Shown here piece after piece: positions 62,134 to 64,000 of a DNA stretch of 64,000 bases. The stretch comes from Halobacillus litoralis (lineage in GTDB: Bacteria > Bacillota > Bacilli > Bacillales > Halobacillaceae): the NCBI RefSeq assembly GCF_009856445.1, contig NZ_WMFA01000010.1, positions 32,664-96,663 of the forward strand, read 5' to 3'. A program made the position numbers and the translations under genes. The first letter of the stretch is position 1, and the number at the start of each line of letters is the position of its first letter. Under the pieces are notes generated by a model, which had not been told where the DNA came from, did not search any database, and saw only the letters and a program-made list of their open reading frames with translations.

Positions 62134-63276
62134 CTATTGTTGTTTTTTCTTAGTCGCTTGAGTCATTTGATGCCATACGGATCCTTTAGCTTCTTCGCCG
62201 CCTTCAATTCTTTCGATGGCCATATTGATCTGCAGACGAACTTCGAATTCGGGATCATCAGCGGCTTCCTTCAAGGCAGGAAGAGCGGATTCATCGCCAA
62301 GCTCATACAAGTACATCGCTGCTCGCCAGCGGACGAGTTTGTTGGAATCGGAAAGAGACTCCATCATTTTCGGCATCGCTTCTTTGAAGCCGAGATCCGA
62401 AATGCAATCCCCGGCTGTGCGACGTACGGTGACCGTTTTGTCATTGAGCGCCTTATAGAGATAGGGAAGTGTTTCGAGTTCTTCAATCATTCCAAGATAC
62501 GCCGTTGCCAGACGTCGGATTGAAGCCTTCTCATCATCCAGAGCTTTATCAAGCAGGCGGTAATCGTCTGCGGTCGGATCCATTCGGTCTAAAGCCGCAT
62601 AGCGAACTTTCCAATCCTCATGATCCAGTGTTTCCAAGCTGATTTTCGCCTTTTCTTCCTTCGGTTCAACATCAACCGATTCTTGGTCAAACGCTTGTTT
62701 AACAAGAGATTCCAGTCGTTCGTCGTCATAACTTGCCGAAAGTTCTTCTTTTACCTGTTCCCCAATTTCAGCCACGTCACCATAGCGCGGGTTCTGTTCC
62801 GCCCATTTACGCTCCATGATCATGTTCGGAGAAGCGGGAGCTGCTTTCATAGCTGCCTCCATGAAACGTTCAGGAAGCCCTACACGTGTTTCCTCTTCGC
62901 CTTCCTCAAGCTTCACTTGCATCGGCAGGCCGCGGAACATCTGAACGAATACACGGACTTCCCCGAAATGTCCATCCGGTTCTTCCTGCTTTTGTGAAGG
63001 TGCTTCTTCCGTTGACTCCGATCCAAAAACCTTCCTTACTTCAGGAAGAATCGCTTCCCAGGAGACGCGTGCATTTCTTTCTAAAGCGATGAAATCTGTC
63101 ACGTGGTAAAGGCCTTTGACACCTTCAATCTCAAAAAGGTGCTGGACAAAATCTGGTGCCTTATTTAGTTCATCATCTTTTTTATAATTGTGAGTTTCGC
63201 CGTCCGGCAAAGTCTCGTTCAAGTTGATTTTCATTGAATTTGGACTAGGTGTCGGTTCAATGGATACGATTTTCAC
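62134..63276 (-). CDS. CvfC-like protein: NFU N-terminal domain plus HEAT repeats
   Basis: The 380-residue protein opens with a scaffold-like NFU N domain (VSIEPTPSPNSMKINLN). A middle region and then HEAT-type repeats follow (HEDWKVRYAALDRM, DEKASIRRLATAYLG, KTVTVRRTAGDCISDLG, SNKLVRWRAAMYLYELG). It matches the conserved virulence factor C family (YpgR in B. subtilis). It starts at GTG behind AGGGGG, where the NFU motif begins; the longer frame has no site. It shares a transcript with brxA. Confidence 0.87.
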   Translation of the reverse strand: MKIVSIEPTPSPNSMKINLNETLPDGETHNYKKDDELNKAPDFVQHLFEIEGVKGLYHVTDFIALERNARVSWEAILPEVRKVFGSESTEEAPSQKQEEPDGHFGEVRVFVQMFRGLPMQVKLEEGEEETRVGLPERFMEAAMKAAPASPNMIMERKWAEQNPRYGDVAEIGEQVKEELSASYDDERLESLVKQAFDQESVDVEPKEEKAKISLETLDHEDWKVRYAALDRMDPTADDYRLLDKALDDEKASIRRLATAYLGMIEELETLPYLYKALNDKTVTVRRTAGDCISDLGFKEAMPKMMESLSDSNKLVRWRAAMYLYELGDESALPALKEAADDPEFEVRLQINMAIERIEGGEEAKGSVWHQMTQATKKKQQ

Positions 63277-63402
63277 TGAGTATAACCCCCTAACGGTCTG
63301 ATCAATTTTCCATCCGGTTCCGAGGGATCTGCCCTCATTCCATGTTTTCATTTTATCAAAGATTCCCAAGCTCATCCACGCATCCGCCCCCTTGTTCAAC
63401 TA

Positions 63403-63616
63403 AAGCTCCCTATTCTTGAAGACTCAGTTTCGAGATGATTGTAAGGTTCTAGGGGCTCCGGGAAAAGGTTCGCTTTCCATGGGGCGGGCGGTGAGCCTCC
63501 TCAGGCTACGCCTTACGGGGTCTCACCTGTCCCACACGTCCCATAGGAGTCTCACCGTTTCCCTCCGCCCCTTTACCTTTTAAGTGTCTCGAAACCACTT
63601 TCAAAAGGGGGAGCTT
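63403..63616. repeat. A module of the hairpin element, solitary copy
   Basis: The module is 214 bp, from AAGCTCCC to its complement-type end GGGGGAGCTT. Its outer end reads AAGCTCCCTATTCTTGAAGA, then CTCAGTTTCGAGA; 33 bases match the right end of copy 2. The inner end is TCTCGAAACCACTTTC. The hairpin core GGTGAG...CTCACC carries compensatory changes relative to copy 1. No B module follows. The 171 bases after it (63617-63787) show no gene. Confidence 0.85.
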
Positions 63617-63787
63617 CAATGATTGAGGGAAGTGAATGATTAGAACACCTGTATTCATAAATAAGGCTCCAATTCTTCTCCCTAAACGGGCATATAAGTT
63701 TGTTGTATCAAGCATTTGTGTTTGCTAAACGTCAATTGGGTAGCGTTTAAATTATTTACTTCTCATAACCATACAAGTGATTTTTTA

Positions 63788-63884
63788 GTAGTGGTTTCGA
63801 GAACCTTCCTTGGTTAAGGGGCAGAGGGGAATGGCGAGACTCCTGCGGGAAAAAAGTGCTTGGTGAGACCCCGCAGGACGCAGT
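63788..63884. repeat. A module of the hairpin element, interrupted by an insertion
   Basis: This is the inner half of an A module in the opposite orientation (AGTGGTTTCGAGA at 63790-63802, then AGACTCCTGCGGGA and GACCCCGCAGGACGCAGT). The match to the complement of copy 1 is nearly exact until GCAGT, where the sequence changes abruptly to the insertion sequence end. Confidence 0.87.
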
Positions 63885-64000
63885 GAAGTGACCCCCAAGA
63901 GTTGGACACCTTCTAACTCTGACCGAAGGGGGATACACCTTGAATAAATTTACGAATGAAGACAAATTTCAAGCCGTCCATCGATATCTTGATGAAACCA
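63885..64000 (+). mobile_element. Left end of an IS3-family-like insertion sequence, cut by window
   Basis: The left end reads (T)GAAGTGACCCCCAAGAGTTGGACACC, a form familiar from IS3/IS150-type ends. A transposase reading frame starts 55 bases in. The right end and target duplication lie beyond the window. Confidence 0.8.
63940..64000 (+). CDS. Transposase first frame (OrfA-like), 3' end cut by window
   Basis: A TTG behind GAAGGGGGA opens MNKFTNEDKFQAVHRYLDET, the start of an IS3-type OrfA helix-turn-helix protein, which binds the IS ends. Only 20 residues are visible, so the assignment rests mostly on the IS end and spacing. Confidence 0.72.
   Translation, partial: MNKFTNEDKFQAVHRYLDET

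Overview
The window reads as chromosomal DNA of a low-to-mid GC, spore-forming, salt-adapted Bacillaceae, probably a Halobacillus/Pontibacillus-like genus (the genus is an inference). The pointers are a spore protein of the SspH type, a SAM-riboswitch metI-metC operon, nadB-nadC-nadA divergent from nifS, a bacilliredoxin, a DUF1450 (YuzB-like) protein, a YvbH-like protein, T-box control of ileS, strong G-rich ribosome binding sites and factor-independent terminators after most transcription units. No rRNA, tRNA, prophage or CRISPR was seen. One insertion sequence enters at the right edge.

Layout. 1-5.7 kb: a truncated membrane-anchored protein, a mini beta-carbonic-anhydrase-like protein, a 543-bp non-coding repeat element, a FAD amine/D-amino-acid oxidase-like enzyme, a VOC epimerase and a DJ-1/PfpI protein. 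5.8-8.4 kb: zinc/cadmium efflux (ArsR-type sensor plus P1B-ATPase). 8.6-14.4 kb: a MurE-like ligase with altered substrate motifs, an HD hydrolase, a RibF-type enzyme, YuzB-like and membrane proteins, a SAM hydrolase and an aldo/keto reductase. 14.4-19.6 kb: a NERD protein, a 20-bp tandem repeat array, UvsE, a Crp/Fnr regulator, a CDP-alcohol phosphotransferase, OsmC and a LysM-SleB hydrolase. 19.8-29.2 kb: an alanine symporter, flavin reductase, DUF2935, a GntR-ABC-permease-ECF sigma operon, and small lipoproteins and exporters.

29.2-36.4 kb, mostly minus strand: a ThDP enzyme translated directly behind a GAF-GAF-PAS-GGDEF-EAL protein, then PadR-ChrA. 35.4-39.5 kb: a Fur-controlled siderophore uptake locus (binding lipoprotein, two permeases, a ferredoxin-reductase-like flavoprotein) with no ATPase gene. 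39.7-42.3 kb: metI-metC behind a SAM-I riboswitch. 42.3-48 kb: small proteins, glutaminase-DUF4385, cytochrome bd and a methyltransferase. 48-52.2 kb: a second copy of the non-coding element, then a T-box leader with an ATC specifier and a eukaryote-like (type 2) isoleucyl-tRNA synthetase. 52.3-63.3 kb: YvbH-like, lipoproteins, sspH, a 21-bp tandem repeat, NAD biosynthesis with nifS, MscL with a zinc ribbon, GNAT, MFS, bacilliredoxin and a CvfC-like protein. 63.4-64 kb: two more copies of the repeat module, the last broken by an IS3-family-like element that runs off the window.

The most unusual structure is non-coding. It is a modular, hairpin-forming element whose A module has kept the same 214-bp length in three copies and whose apical stems carry compensatory base changes. 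Also worth a look are the MurE-like ligase lacking the DNPR motif, the GGDEF-EAL/ThDP coupling, the ECF sigma gene in an ABC operon with no anti-sigma gene, and the tandem PadR-type dyads before chrA.
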